Below are positions 1 through 11,357 of a DNA stretch of 64,000 bases, one piece after another. Both the position numbers and the translations under genes were made by a program. The notes beneath the pieces are model-generated. The model was not told the DNA's origin. It saw nothing but the letters and a program-made list of their open reading frames with translations, and made no database searches. Position 1 is the first letter of the stretch. Each line of letters starts with the position of its first letter. The DNA is from Paraburkholderia ribeironis (GTDB lineage: Bacteria > Pseudomonadota > Gammaproteobacteria > Burkholderiales > Burkholderiaceae), in assembly GCF_900019265.1 (NCBI RefSeq), contig NZ_CYGX02000005.1, forward strand, positions 62,001-126,000, given 5' to 3'.

Positions 1-295
1 CGCACGCGATGGCGCCTATCATCAAGGCACGGTCTGGCCGTGGCTGCTCGGCCCGTTTGTCGAAGCTTGGCTGCGGGTTCATGGCGTCACCGCTGAGACT
101 CGCGCACAAGCGCGGGAACGTTTTCTCGAACCGCTCTATGCGCATCTCGACCACGCCGGTCTCGATCACCTGTCCGAGATCGCCGATGGCGACGCGCCGC
201 ATGCGCCCGCTGGCACGCCGTTTCAGGCGTGGTCGCTGGGCGAGTTGCTGCGCATTGAAGGCCTGCTTGGCGGCTCGCAACGCATCGTCGCGTAA
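1..295 (+). CDS. Glycogen debranching enzyme / amylo-alpha-1,6-glucosidase, C-terminal end (partial)
   Basis: The reading frame is open from base 2 and ends at TAA 293-295, giving about 97 residues; the 5' part lies outside the window. The segment AYHQGTVWPWLLGPFVEAW is the signature of the catalytic (alpha/alpha)6 domain of GDE-type debranching enzymes, which hydrolyse alpha-1,6 branch points of glycogen-like glucans in the cytoplasm. The C-terminus (WSLGELLRIEGLL) is also typical. It lies 51 bases upstream of a GH63-like glucosidase in the same direction, followed by zwf and a glucokinase, so a glucan-to-glucose-6-phosphate operon is likely. The family call is firm; the exact glucan substrate cannot be read from a fragment. 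Confidence 0.85.
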   Translation, partial: ARDGAYHQGTVWPWLLGPFVEAWLRVHGVTAETRAQARERFLEPLYAHLDHAGLDHLSEIADGDAPHAPAGTPFQAWSLGELLRIEGLLGGSQRIVA

Positions 296-346
296 ACCGC
301 GTTACGATGTGTGTGCCGACGCCAAGCCAGATGCGAGGACGGAGTC

Positions 347-3184
<2,838 letters not shown>

Positions 3185-3330
3185 CATCACAACGCGAACG
3201 CACGCGCGGTGACATCGACCCGACCATTGCGCGTGCGGCGCGAGTCGCGTGACCATTTTTGAACTGTGTGGGTTCAAGCGTGGTCTTTCATGTACCCCAT
3301 CGGTTCCATTGGCTTGCGCGAGTGAATCCC

Positions 3331-4971
3331 ATGTCGACTACACCGAACACCCAGGCTTCCAATCAACCCGCCGCCACTGCGGCGCTGAGCTGCAAGATCA
3401 GCGCGAGGCAACACGATGCGCCGGCGTCGCCGCCCGGCAAGCGGCCCGCGCCGCCTTGCACGCTGGTGATCTTCGGCGCCGGCGGCGACCTCACCCGGCG
3501 GCTCCTGATGCCCGCGTTGTACAACCTCGCGGTCGACGGGCTGCTCGACGGCGGCATGAAGATCGTCGGCGTCAATCACGGCGAGCGCGAGACGAGCGAG
3601 TGGAGCGAAGACCTGCACAAGTCGCTGCAGCAATTCGCCGCCGACAAGGCCAGCACCTTCCATGCCGGCAAGCTCGACGACGCCGCGTGGAACTGGGTCG
3701 CGCAACGCCTCGAGTACATGGCCGGCGAATTCGAAACCGACGATACCTTCACGAAGCTCAGGCAGAAGCTCGCGCAAACGCCGGGCGGCAACGTGATCTT
3801 CTATCTCGCGGTCGGTGCGCGCTTTTTCAGACCGATCGTCGAGCATCTCGGCAACGCGGGTTTGCTGAAGGAAAACGACGGTAAAAGCAGCGGCAAAAGC
3901 AGTGGCAAAAGCGGCGGCGGCTTTCGCCGCCTCGTGATCGAGAAACCGTTCGGCACCGATCTCGCGTCGGCACGTGATCTGAACGCGCACATCCTCTCTT
4001 ACGCGAACGAATCGCAGGTGTATCGGATCGATCACTTTCTCGGTAAAGACACCGTGCAGAGCATTCTCGCGGTGCGTTTCGCGAATGCGATGTTCGAGCC
4101 GGTATGGCGGCGCGAATATATCGACAACGTGCAGATCACCGCGGCGGAAACGCTCGGCGTGGAAGGGCGCGGCACGTTCTATGAGCAGACGGGCGCGTTT
4201 CGCGACATGGTGCCGAACCATCTGTTCCAGCTGCTCGGCATGGTCGCGATGGAACCGCCCAACTCGTTCGACGCCGAAGCCGTGCGCGACAAGAAGGCCG
4301 AGATTCTCGACGCGATCCGCCCGCTGGCCCCGGACGACGTGGTGTTCGGTCAATACGAAAAGGGTCCGGCGGGCATCGGCTATCGCGAGGAGCCGGACGT
4401 CGCGCCCGGCAGCACGACGGAAACCTACGTCGCCGCACGCGTGCTCGTCGAGAACTGGCGCTGGGCCGGCGTGCCGTTCTATTTGCGCACTGGCAAGCGG
4501 CTTGCCATGCGGCGCACGGAAATCTCCGTGCAACTGAAGCCAGTGCCATTCCGCCTGTTCCGCGATACGCCGGTCAGCGCGCTCACGCCGAACGTGCTGA
4601 CCTTGCGCATCGATCCCGCGCACGGGCAGACTTTCGACTTCAACGTGAAGACGCCGGGTCCGGTGATGCAGGTGGGCGGGGTGCAGTCGTCGTTCGACTA
4701 TGCCGACTTCTTCACGGAGCGCGCGAACGTCGGCTATGAGACTTTGCTCTACGACTGCATGCTTGGCGACGAGACGCTGTTCCAGCGGGCCGATAGCATC
4801 GAAACGAGCTGGTGCGCGGTGGACGACGTGTTGCATCCGAAGGGCGGTGGCGCGCTGCCGGTGCACGGTTATGCGGCCGGCAGCGAAGGCCCTGCTCAGG
4901 CCAATACGCTGCTCGCACGCGACGGCCATGCATGGCGGCCGTTGAAAGCGGATACGGTCCAGAAAAAGTAA
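3331..4971 (+). CDS. zwf: Glucose-6-phosphate 1-dehydrogenase
   Basis: Oxidises glucose-6-phosphate to 6-phosphogluconolactone with NAD(P)+, entering the pentose-phosphate/Entner-Doudoroff routes. The coenzyme-binding loop GAGGDLTRRLLMPAL is near residue 48, the active-site block RIDHFLGKDTV near 232, and the conserved EKPFGTD just before it. Start taken at ATG 3331; there is no strong Shine-Dalgarno sequence and GTG 3322 is possible. Two departures from the usual ~490 residues: a ~45-residue N-terminal extension of low complexity, and an insert of repeated Ser-Gly-Lys at residues ~187-197, encoded by a 12-base tandem repeat just before the EKPFG motif. It sits with glucosidase and glucokinase genes, consistent with feeding free glucose into central metabolism. 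Confidence 0.95.
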   Translation: MSTTPNTQASNQPAATAALSCKISARQHDAPASPPGKRPAPPCTLVIFGAGGDLTRRLLMPALYNLAVDGLLDGGMKIVGVNHGERETSEWSEDLHKSLQQFAADKASTFHAGKLDDAAWNWVAQRLEYMAGEFETDDTFTKLRQKLAQTPGGNVIFYLAVGARFFRPIVEHLGNAGLLKENDGKSSGKSSGKSGGGFRRLVIEKPFGTDLASARDLNAHILSYANESQVYRIDHFLGKDTVQSILAVRFANAMFEPVWRREYIDNVQITAAETLGVEGRGTFYEQTGAFRDMVPNHLFQLLGMVAMEPPNSFDAEAVRDKKAEILDAIRPLAPDDVVFGQYEKGPAGIGYREEPDVAPGSTTETYVAARVLVENWRWAGVPFYLRTGKRLAMRRTEISVQLKPVPFRLFRDTPVSALTPNVLTLRIDPAHGQTFDFNVKTPGPVMQVGGVQSSFDYADFFTERANVGYETLLYDCMLGDETLFQRADSIETSWCAVDDVLHPKGGGALPVHGYAAGSEGPAQANTLLARDGHAWRPLKADTVQKK

Positions 4972-5002
4972 GGTCAACACATCAATACGAGCGGGGGGTA
5001 CC

Positions 5003-5806
5003 GTGGCCACACGTAAGACGAAAGCGACGAGCAGTACTGAGGAGCGGATTCTGGCGATCGACGTCGGCGGCACCGGGCTGAAGGCTGCGGTCATCGACGC
5101 GGACGGCCAGATGAAAACTGCGCGCGTGCGGGTGGCAACGCCGCATCCATGCACGCCCGACCAGCTGGTGGACGCGTTGGCGCAGCTGGTGGCGCCACTC
5201 ATCGAACAGGCGCCGCCCACGCGGATGTCGATCGGCTTTCCGGGCGTGGTGCGCGACAACCGGATTCTGACCGCGCCGCATTTCGGCGTCGAAGGCTGGC
5301 ACGACATCGCGCTCGCCGATGCGTTGGCGCAGCGCCTGGGTGGCTTGCCGGTGCGCATGATCAACGATGCCGAGATGCAGGGCTTCGCCGCAATCGAAGG
5401 CCATGGCCTCGAATTCGTGCTGACGCTCGGCACGGGCGCGGGCACCGCGATGTTTCGCGACGGCGAGCTGATGCCGCATCTCGAACTAGCTCATCACCCG
5501 GTTAGCAACAAGGGCGTCGCGTACGACGAATACATCGGCGAGGCCGCGCGTGAGAAGGTTGGGAATAAGCGTTGGAACCGGCGTGTGCACAAGGTGATCG
5601 GCATCCTGAATGCGCTGGTGAATTACGATAAGTTGTGGATCGGCGGCGGCAACGCGGCGCGCCTCAAGTTCGACTTGCCGGCGAACGTGGCGACCGTATC
5701 GAACGACGCCGGTATCGAAGGTGGGGCGCGTTTGTGGCATCCGCGTTCGGTGCGCGAGACGCGGCAGTTTCCGGAAGCGAATCAGCGCACCGGACGATTC
5801 AAATAG
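5003..5806 (+). CDS. ROK-family / polyphosphate-glucokinase-like sugar kinase
   Basis: 267 residues starting at GTG 5003 behind a G-rich Shine-Dalgarno stretch (4992-4998). Near residue 19 is the phosphate-1 loop DVGGTGLKAAV and near residue 140 the phosphate-2 loop TLGTGAGTAMF, with IGFPGVV and the conserved acid in MINDAEMQGFA between them. This is the pattern of ROK kinases in the polyphosphate glucokinase (PpgK) branch, which phosphorylate glucose using ATP or polyphosphate. It lies 31 bases after zwf in the same direction, so glucose released by the upstream hydrolases could be phosphorylated and oxidised by one operon. Phosphate donor preference cannot be decided from sequence here. Confidence 0.85.
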   Translation: MATRKTKATSSTEERILAIDVGGTGLKAAVIDADGQMKTARVRVATPHPCTPDQLVDALAQLVAPLIEQAPPTRMSIGFPGVVRDNRILTAPHFGVEGWHDIALADALAQRLGGLPVRMINDAEMQGFAAIEGHGLEFVLTLGTGAGTAMFRDGELMPHLELAHHPVSNKGVAYDEYIGEAAREKVGNKRWNRRVHKVIGILNALVNYDKLWIGGGNAARLKFDLPANVATVSNDAGIEGGARLWHPRSVRETRQFPEANQRTGRFK

Positions 5807-5841
5807 GCTCGAACAGGGGAATCCATGACATGAGGTGATTC

Positions 5842-6420
5842 ATGATGACTCGAAGCGAGTTGGGCGTCGCACGGCGCCTGCTATCTGTCGGAGTATGTGG
5901 CGTGCTCGCTGTCGCGACCGCGCAATTGGAAGCGGCGGACGCGGCCGAGGCGTTTGCGGTTGCGTCGCCGGGATTGGCCGACGGCGGCACGCTGCCTTCG
6001 ACTCACGCGGCCAGCGCGAACCAGTGTGGTGGCGGCAACGTGTCGCCGGCGCTGCAGTGGCACAACACGCCCTCCGGCACGAAGAGTTTCGCGGTCACGC
6101 TGTTCGATCCCGACGGCGCGAAGGGACTCGGAGTCGTGCACTGGATCGTGTATGGCATCGCACCGTCGACCACGGGGCTCGCGGCCGGCGCCGCCGCGCC
6201 GCCTGGCAGCGTCGCCGGCACGAATCGGACTGGCGGCCCCGGTTATTTCGGACCCTGCCCGCCGGTCGGCGACGTGCCGCATCATTACATGGCGCAGGTC
6301 TATGCGCTCGATCTGCCGCCCGATGCGCTGCCGGCCGGTTTGACGAGAGACGCGCTGCACGCGGCCATCAAAGACCATGTGCTGGCAACGAGCAGCACGG
6401 TGCTGCGCTATGGCCGATGA
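5842..6420 (+). CDS. Exported PEBP (YbhB/YbcL, Raf kinase inhibitor-like) protein
   Basis: 192 residues from ATG 5842, behind GAGGTGA at 5832-5838; the next codon is a second ATG. Residues ~10-31 form a hydrophobic signal segment ending near AADAAEA, so the protein is probably periplasmic. The phosphatidylethanolamine-binding fold shows in the ordered motifs LFDPDG, HWIVYGI and YFGPCPP, which build the anion-binding pocket. Bacterial members are small and of uncertain physiological role; binding of small phosphorylated or anionic ligands is the family assumption. The 35-base gap from the glucokinase gene allows co-transcription, but no functional link is evident. Confidence 0.85.
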   Translation: MMTRSELGVARRLLSVGVCGVLAVATAQLEAADAAEAFAVASPGLADGGTLPSTHAASANQCGGGNVSPALQWHNTPSGTKSFAVTLFDPDGAKGLGVVHWIVYGIAPSTTGLAAGAAAPPGSVAGTNRTGGPGYFGPCPPVGDVPHHYMAQVYALDLPPDALPAGLTRDALHAAIKDHVLATSSTVLRYGR

Positions 6421-6488
6421 CACGCCGGTGGTTCGCGATGTGCCGCCGGGCCGCCGCAAAGCACGCGGAGGCGAATCACGCAGACGGC

Positions 6489-7484
6489 TTATCGCGCCGC
6501 GTCGCCCCAACGATATTGCACGCTGGCTTCATCGAGTTGCGTCTTGATCTGCGCGTCGAGCGCGAGTTCGGACGCCGCGAGTGTATCGCTCAACTGCTCC
6601 ACGCGGCTCGCACCGATGATCGCTGACGTGACGAGCGGATTGGCCAGCACCCACGCGAGAGACACGCGGGTCAACGATTCGCCGGTCGGCGCGACGATCG
6701 CCTTCAACTGCTCGATCGTCTCGAACTCGCGCTGGTGCCAGTACCGCTGCTGGTACATCGCGCCAGCCTTGCCGACGGACTCGGTGAAACGTCCGCTGGT
6801 CGGGGCGGCGTCCAGTTGATGCTTGCCCGTCAGCAAGCCGCCCGCGAGTGGGTTGTAAGGCATCACGGCCAACTGCTCCTCGTCGGCCAACGGTAGCAAC
6901 TCCCGTTCGATCTGACGGAACAACAGGTTATAGCGAGGCTGCACCGAGACGAACCGCGCGACGCGCAACACGTCGGCCCGTCCCAACGCACGCGCGAGCC
7001 GATAGGCGAGAAAGTTCGAGACGCCGATATAGCGCGCTTTGCCCGAGCGCACGATCACATCCAGCGCTTCGAGCGTTTCGTCGAGTGGCGTATGCGCGTC
7101 GTCGGAATGGAGTTGATACAGGTCGACGTAGTCCGTGCCGAGCCGGTGCAGCGACGCGTCGATCGCATCGAGCAGATGCTTGCGCGACGCCCCTTGATCC
7201 CATGGCGCGGGGCCCATCTTGCCCACTGCCTTGGTCGCCAGAATGAAACGGTCGCGTTTGCCCTTCAGCCAGCGCCCGACGATTTCCTCGGTGCGTCCAG
7301 CGATGTTCTCGTCACCGCCGAGCGGATAAACATTGGCGGTATCGATAAAGTTCACGCCGGCGTCGGCCGCCGTGTCGAGAATGCGATGTGAGACCTCTTC
7401 CTCGGTCTGCAGGCCGAAAGTCATCGTGCCGAGACAAAGGCGCGACACAGTCAGGCCGGTGCGGCCGAATTTGCGGTATTGCAT
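6489..7484 (-). CDS. Aldo/keto reductase
   Basis: 331 residues from ATG 7484, preferred over TTG 7496 because GGAG lies seven bases before it. The AKR tetrad is visible: Asp and Tyr in FIDTANVYPLGG, Lys in ILATKAVGKMG and His in DLYQLHSDD. The C-terminal cofactor block SAIIGASRVEQL is present. Such proteins are NADPH-dependent reductases of aldehydes or ketones, with an (alpha/beta)8 barrel. The gene is convergent with the PEBP gene, 68 bases away, and divergent from the HiPIP gene. Substrate unknown. Confidence 0.9.
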   Translation of the reverse strand: MQYRKFGRTGLTVSRLCLGTMTFGLQTEEEVSHRILDTAADAGVNFIDTANVYPLGGDENIAGRTEEIVGRWLKGKRDRFILATKAVGKMGPAPWDQGASRKHLLDAIDASLHRLGTDYVDLYQLHSDDAHTPLDETLEALDVIVRSGKARYIGVSNFLAYRLARALGRADVLRVARFVSVQPRYNLLFRQIERELLPLADEEQLAVMPYNPLAGGLLTGKHQLDAAPTSGRFTESVGKAGAMYQQRYWHQREFETIEQLKAIVAPTGESLTRVSLAWVLANPLVTSAIIGASRVEQLSDTLAASELALDAQIKTQLDEASVQYRWGDAAR

Positions 7485-7841
7485 GGTCAACTCCAATGAT
7501 GGGCGGAACAGGGGCGGATGCTGTGTTGCAAAAAGGATAACCGGTGTCGCGATTCAATGTCGGCGGCGCGCGCAAGGTTTTCATTATTCTTTCGGTGAAC
7601 TCCGAGTTTTTCCGCGAGGAGATGAGCCGGAGGATCCTCGGGCGTTGGCACGCCATCTTCCTTCCATCGGCACGCCGCTCCGTGCGAGACTATCGCAATG
7701 ACGCGGCAACTGAGCGGCAACGGCGCCCCGATCGGCGCTCTGGTCAGCACGCGGCGCACCGGGTGCGAACCGGTCGAACGGTTCACGCGATTGCTCGATT
7801 GATCACGCCTTGCTGGCGTCCTCACTTTCCATCGGACCTCT
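7485..7841. other. 357-base divergent intergenic region between aldo-keto reductase and HiPIP
   Basis: No convincing coding sequence is seen. The region must hold the promoters of the flanking divergent genes. Its one notable element is a short palindrome 58-75 bases before the HiPIP start, listed separately. Confidence 0.5.
7767..7784. promoter_or_regulatory. Palindrome upstream of the HiPIP gene
   Basis: GAACCG - GTCGAA - CGGTTC: perfect 6-base arms around a 6-base spacer, 58 bases before the HiPIP start codon. Position and symmetry suit an operator, but no regulator can be assigned and short palindromes arise by chance in GC-rich DNA. Confidence 0.3.
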
Positions 7842-8159
7842 ATGAAAACATCGCGGCGCCATTTTCTGATGCTGGGCATGGGCATGGGCGTGGGCTCGTC
7901 GCTGGTTCTGTCCCGCGCGGCCTTCGCCGACACCGCCAATCGACTCAGCGCAACCGATCCGAAGGCGCAGGCTGTCGGCTACGTGGAAGACGCGTCAAAG
8001 GTCGACAAGGCAAAATTTCCTGCCTATGCAGCGGGCCAAACGTGCGCCAACTGCTCGCTGTTCCTGGGCAAAGCCACGGATGCATACGGCGGTTGCACGC
8101 TATTCGGCGACAAGCAGGTCGCCGCCCGCGGCTGGTGTAGTTCGTATACGAACATGTGA
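7842..8159 (+). CDS. High-potential iron-sulfur protein (HiPIP), Tat-exported
   Basis: 105 residues. The N-terminus SRRHFLMLG is a twin-arginine signal, followed by a hydrophobic stretch ending at SRAAFA, so a folded, cofactor-loaded protein is exported to the periplasm. Four cysteines are spaced as in HiPIPs: CANC, then YGGC, then RGWC, binding a [4Fe-4S] cluster. HiPIPs are soluble one-electron carriers in respiration or photosynthesis. The Shine-Dalgarno sequence is weak. No obvious redox partner lies next to it. Confidence 0.93.
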   Translation: MKTSRRHFLMLGMGMGVGSSLVLSRAAFADTANRLSATDPKAQAVGYVEDASKVDKAKFPAYAAGQTCANCSLFLGKATDAYGGCTLFGDKQVAARGWCSSYTNM

Positions 8160-8256
8160 GCGGGGACGGCAACGGCAACGGCGATGACAACGGCGGCGCG
8201 CCCGCGTCGCCCGGAGCACGCGTGCGCGCCGCGCAAGCATGCCCGTGCAACGCCGG

Positions 8257-8607
8257 TCACATCAATGCCTTCAACACCAGCTCGTGCGAGTGACCGATCC
8301 ATACGGCCGCATCGCGATGGTCGCGCAGTGCGTCGCCGGTATTCGGATGCAGGAAGACATCGAGGGCACCGTGATTCAGTGTGAGCCAGCCGACCACGTC
8401 GGCAAACTGCGTCTGCGCGAACGCGAGTTGAAATGACCACATAGGGTGCGGCCCGACCGGGCGCTCGTGAAAGCGGCCGACTTGCAGTTGGCCGCTCCAG
8501 CGCGCTTCGATCTGCTCGCGCAAGGCCCACGCGGCGTCGCGGCTGCTCGCATCGAAATAGACATGGGCGTGCCAGGTGTCAATGGCTGAGGTATCGCGAG
8601 AGGTCAT
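8257..8607 (-). CDS. DOPA 4,5-dioxygenase family protein
   Basis: 116 residues. The pattern WHAHVYFD near the start, HPMWSFQLAF in the middle, then NHGALDVFLHPNTG and HRDAAVWIG near the end is that of the small DOPA-dioxygenase-like family, in which conserved histidines (HAH, HP, HG, HP, HR) are thought to hold a metal. Plant and fungal relatives cleave the ring of DOPA; the bacterial role is not settled. It ends 36 bases from the upstream GNAT gene and both read on the minus strand, so they may be co-transcribed. Confidence 0.8.
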   Translation of the reverse strand: MTSRDTSAIDTWHAHVYFDASSRDAAWALREQIEARWSGQLQVGRFHERPVGPHPMWSFQLAFAQTQFADVVGWLTLNHGALDVFLHPNTGDALRDHRDAAVWIGHSHELVLKALM

Positions 8608-8643
8608 ATCAAAGTCCGTTACGTATCAGTCTCTATCCGACAG

Positions 8644-9117
8644 TCATTCTGCTCCGGCTTCGGCTGCCGCGCGTGGTGCGCACTGCATGTAAAGCTGCAT
8701 GTCATCTTCGCCGACGACTTCAAAGCCGAGGCGATCGTACAGGCGTTTCGCGGGATTGCCCTTGAGCACCTTCAACGTGACCGGCAACGCGTCGGCCTGG
8801 GCGGCATGCATGACCCTACGCAGCACACGTTCGCCGATGCCGCGCCCTTGCAGCGCCGGTGCAATCTGCAATTGCACCACCACCCAGCCGGTCTCGGTGC
8901 GATGCGCTTTCAGCAAGCCGGCCGGCGTGCCGTCGACACAGATCACCCACGCGGTGTCGTAACGGTGCAGCAGGCGCGCACGATGCGTGACGTCGTCAAC
9001 CGGTTCGCCGACGCGCGCCAGGTGCTCGGTCATGGTGGCCTTGCGCAGTTCGAAGAGGAAGGCTTCGTCGGCGGCAAGCGCTGGACGCAGCGTCAACGCG
9101 GGTTCTCGAGTAGACAT
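8644..9117 (-). CDS. GNAT family N-acetyltransferase
   Basis: 157 residues from ATG 9117 (MSTREPALTLRPA); an upstream ATG at 9138 would add seven residues. The acetyl-CoA-binding motif A is clear as LQIAPALQGRGIGERVL near residue 93, with the preceding beta strand WVVVQLQI and the C-terminal NPAKRLYDRLGFEVVGEDD block. It is a single-domain acetyltransferase of unknown acceptor, upstream of and probably co-transcribed with the dioxygenase-like gene. Confidence 0.88.
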   Translation of the reverse strand: MSTREPALTLRPALAADEAFLFELRKATMTEHLARVGEPVDDVTHRARLLHRYDTAWVICVDGTPAGLLKAHRTETGWVVVQLQIAPALQGRGIGERVLRRVMHAAQADALPVTLKVLKGNPAKRLYDRLGFEVVGEDDMQLYMQCAPRAAAEAGAE

Positions 9118-9600
9118 GTCGGTGATGTTCCTGCGCATGGGCGGCTAGCAAGCATTGTCGCGAATTGTCGCGCCGGCAATGCTCTTTTTCCACGATCAAC
9201 GATTTCGTTGTCGCGGCCAGCCGCGATGACGGGCCACATTCCATCATGGGTGCGGGCCGCTTACAGCGGAACGAATCGGCTGTTACATCGATTCGTCAAA
9301 TTAGCCCGCCAATGCCCCTCGCTTCGCGCAATTGCATTGGCAGGCGCCCGCTTACACTGTTTTCCATGGAGCGACAAGACACCGAGCTCCATCGACGCGG
9401 TCTTCCCCCCGCGTTGTTTTGAACCGTACCGTTGATGGCAGTGTGCCGCGGTTGTCGAACGCGGCAGGGCAGTGACGCAGTAGGAAGTAGAAGCAATGCA
9501 ACAATCGCGCAGATCGAAGCAATATGGGCGCGAATCAGCCGGGGTGCAGCCGGTGTAGTTAATGGCGAAGGACCGCGCTGTAATGCAGGTGCAGTTCCAT

Positions 9601-9699
9601 GTAGTAGCAGTAACGACTTTGGCAGCAGAAGTGGCAGTAGCAGCAGAATTGGCAGTAGCAACAGAAATGGCAGTAGCGGCAGTAGCAGCAGTAGCAGTT
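9601..9699. repeat. GCAGTA/GCAGCA low-complexity repeat
   Basis: The stretch is built from imperfect GCAGTA, GCAGCA and GCAGAA units. It is not a perfect microsatellite, and translation in any frame yields only low-complexity peptides. Confidence 0.7.
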
Positions 9700-9782
9700 T
9701 TACGCAGCAACAGCTTTGTAAGTTTGATGGCTATAGGTCGGCGAGCATCCACGCGCGTGTACGACTGTTCCATCCTGTCCGG

Positions 9783-9814
9783 CCCTGTTCCCTCGCGGGA
9801 ACAGGGTTTTTTTT
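9783..9814 (+). terminator. Strong intrinsic terminator with no obvious upstream gene
   Basis: A perfect 10-bp stem (CCCTGTTCCC with GGGAACAGGG) closes a TCGC tetraloop and is followed by eight T residues (9807-9814): a textbook Rho-independent terminator for plus-strand transcription. The nearest recognised upstream plus-strand gene is the HiPIP gene, 1.6 kb away, with two minus-strand genes between, so it most likely ends an unannotated transcript. Confidence 0.85.
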
Positions 9815-10066
9815 CGTCGACATGCATTTGCGACTTGTATCTGGCAGGTTCGAACCGATATGCAGCCATTGCGTCTTGCACGCGGCACGGCAGTCAGTCG
9901 TGCCACGGCCCGCCACGGGTCGTCACGAGCCGCCACGAACCACCGTGCCGTTAGCTCATTGCGAGCGCGATTCGAGATTGCTTGTTACGATGGCTGCACG
10001 GACTCGCATCAGATGCGCGCACCGCAATCGGGTGGCGAAGCCGGAAGTGAAGGAGATTGAATCGGT

Positions 10067-10540
10067 ATGTCCAGTAAATCGTGCGTCCGTAAGCACAGCC
10101 AGCCGGCCATGTCGCCGCTTTTGCGTGCATTGACCCATAGCCGCGCCGCGCACCAGCCGGTCATGGCGACCATGCTTCTGCAGGGATACGCCGCCCTCGA
10201 TGCATTCCAGCGCGGCCACGGCTCGCGCAATCTGCACACGACGCTGAGCCGGCATCTGCTGGTGGCGCAAGAATTGGCGCGGCTCGGTCTCGGCGAGGAT
10301 TGGGCTGCGGATATCGAACGCGCACATGCGGCAATGGTTCGACTCGACGCCCGCGAACACGCAGACGGCCAGTGGACGCTCGAGGACGGCGACTACGCCC
10401 GCCTGTGCACGGCGCTGGCGATTCTCGACGCACAACTGTCGGTGGCATCGTTGAGCGAGATTGCGAGCGCGGAAGCGAGGATGATCGAAGGCCTGATGCG
10501 GTCCGCGCAGGTGCGGGCGATTGCGGAGGCGGTAGTCTGA
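10067..10540 (+). CDS. Conserved-looking hypothetical protein
   Basis: 157 residues, preceded by AGGAG at 10049-10053. Composition and third-base GC are those of a real gene. The protein is mostly helical with no membrane segment, signal peptide or cysteine cluster beyond one early Cys. The run SPLLRALTHSRAAHQPVMAT and the later LHTTLSRHLLVAQELARLG look like amphipathic helices. I do not recognise a catalytic motif. Similar proteins in Burkholderiales are, from memory, sometimes labelled Fis-like regulators, but no helix-turn-helix is evident to me. Confidence 0.7.
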   Translation: MSSKSCVRKHSQPAMSPLLRALTHSRAAHQPVMATMLLQGYAALDAFQRGHGSRNLHTTLSRHLLVAQELARLGLGEDWAADIERAHAAMVRLDAREHADGQWTLEDGDYARLCTALAILDAQLSVASLSEIASAEARMIEGLMRSAQVRAIAEAVV

Positions 10541-10854
10541 GTCGTGCGGTTTCGCGGTTGGCAATCCAAAGAGCGCTCTGAATTGGGCGCTTTTCTATTC
10601 GGCGGCGTCAGGTCGTCGCCTCGCGCGCTTCAGTGGCGGTGCTTCGGCATGCCGTTGAACGCGGTTGCGCTGTGCCCATCCCCAACTGCACGAGCCGTGA
10701 ACTGCCTGAGGTCAGCGTCGGAAATGGGCGCCGGATCGGGTTTGCCGGAGCCAGCCACGCTTGCTAGACTGGCTTTCGTCCATTCGCCGCAAGCGCGCCG
10801 GTCGCCGTCCGGCAGCAGCCGGAAGTTCACGCGGCGCGATCTATCGGAGAGGCC
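10541..10854. other. 314-base intergenic region
   Basis: It holds a weak terminator-like hairpin at its 5' end (listed) and presumably the promoter of the DGPF/sigma-factor operon at its 3' end. No additional gene seen. Confidence 0.5.
10572..10596 (+). terminator. Weak terminator-like hairpin
   Basis: AGCGC (10572-10576) can pair with GCGCT (10587-10591) and is followed by TTTCT; an A-rich run precedes it. The short stem makes this only a candidate terminator for the hypothetical gene ending at 10540. Confidence 0.35.
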
Positions 10855-11208
10855 ATGTCCTACATGCTGCTCATCGTCGAACCCACTCATCAGCGCGCCG
10901 AGCGCGGTGAAACCGCTGGCCGCGAACTCTACGACCAGATGGTGCGCTTCGCCGCTGACCTGAAAGAGCGCGGCAAGCTGCGCGGGGTCGAATCGCTCAC
11001 TTCGCAGGATGACGCCGTGCGCGTGCAGGTCCGCGGCGGCCAGCCGAAACTGCTCGACGGTCCTTTCACCGAAGCGAAGGAAATGGTCGGCGGTTTCTTC
11101 CTGCTCGATTGCGACACCCGTGAAGAGGCCGTGGCGATCGCGCAGGCGTGCCCGGCCGCAGCGTGGTGCACGGTCGAAGTCCGCAAGCTGGGGCCTTGTT
11201 TCATGTAG
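10855..11208 (+). CDS. DGPF/YCII-domain protein, first copy
   Basis: 117 residues with the family hallmark LLDGPFTEAKEMVGGFF near residue 62 and the N-terminal strand MSYMLLIVEP. DGPF (YCII-related) proteins are small dimeric alpha/beta-barrel proteins of unknown biochemistry that are repeatedly encoded beside ECF42-type sigma factors. Here a second DGPF gene and such a sigma factor follow in the same direction, which reproduces that known gene order. A catalytic role is sometimes suggested but not established. Confidence 0.88.
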   Translation: MSYMLLIVEPTHQRAERGETAGRELYDQMVRFAADLKERGKLRGVESLTSQDDAVRVQVRGGQPKLLDGPFTEAKEMVGGFFLLDCDTREEAVAIAQACPAAAWCTVEVRKLGPCFM

Positions 11209-11357
11209 ATGAGAACGCCCAGTGGCTGCGCTGCACCCCGGGTTTTCACCAGGCAGTCCGCCGGCGTGTCGATCCGGCCGCGCATTGCTCGTCGTGTGAG
11301 TACGGAGCCAGCCAACGTGCCCGGCTCTTTCCATCACAACGAACAGGAGTAGTGGCC

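Larger units (their letters stand above)
9118..10066. other. About 950-base non-coding region with a repeat tract and a strong terminator
   Basis: No reading frame here has family signatures, and those that stay open are dominated by the GCAGTA repeat or run through the terminator. Because an intrinsic terminator on the plus strand (9783-9814) ends no recognisable gene, a small RNA or a very short transcript ending near 9814 is possible. A TATAGG box at 9732-9737 is the only promoter-like hexamer noticed and has no matching -35 element. Confidence 0.45.

Noticed and set aside
3274..5445. 723-codon minus-strand open frame
   Set aside because: It lies antisense to zwf and the glucokinase gene, with low-complexity translation and no family pattern.
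9849..9858. GGTTCGAACC, resembling a tRNA T-loop
   Set aside because: No acceptor stem, anticodon arm or D-arm can be built around it.
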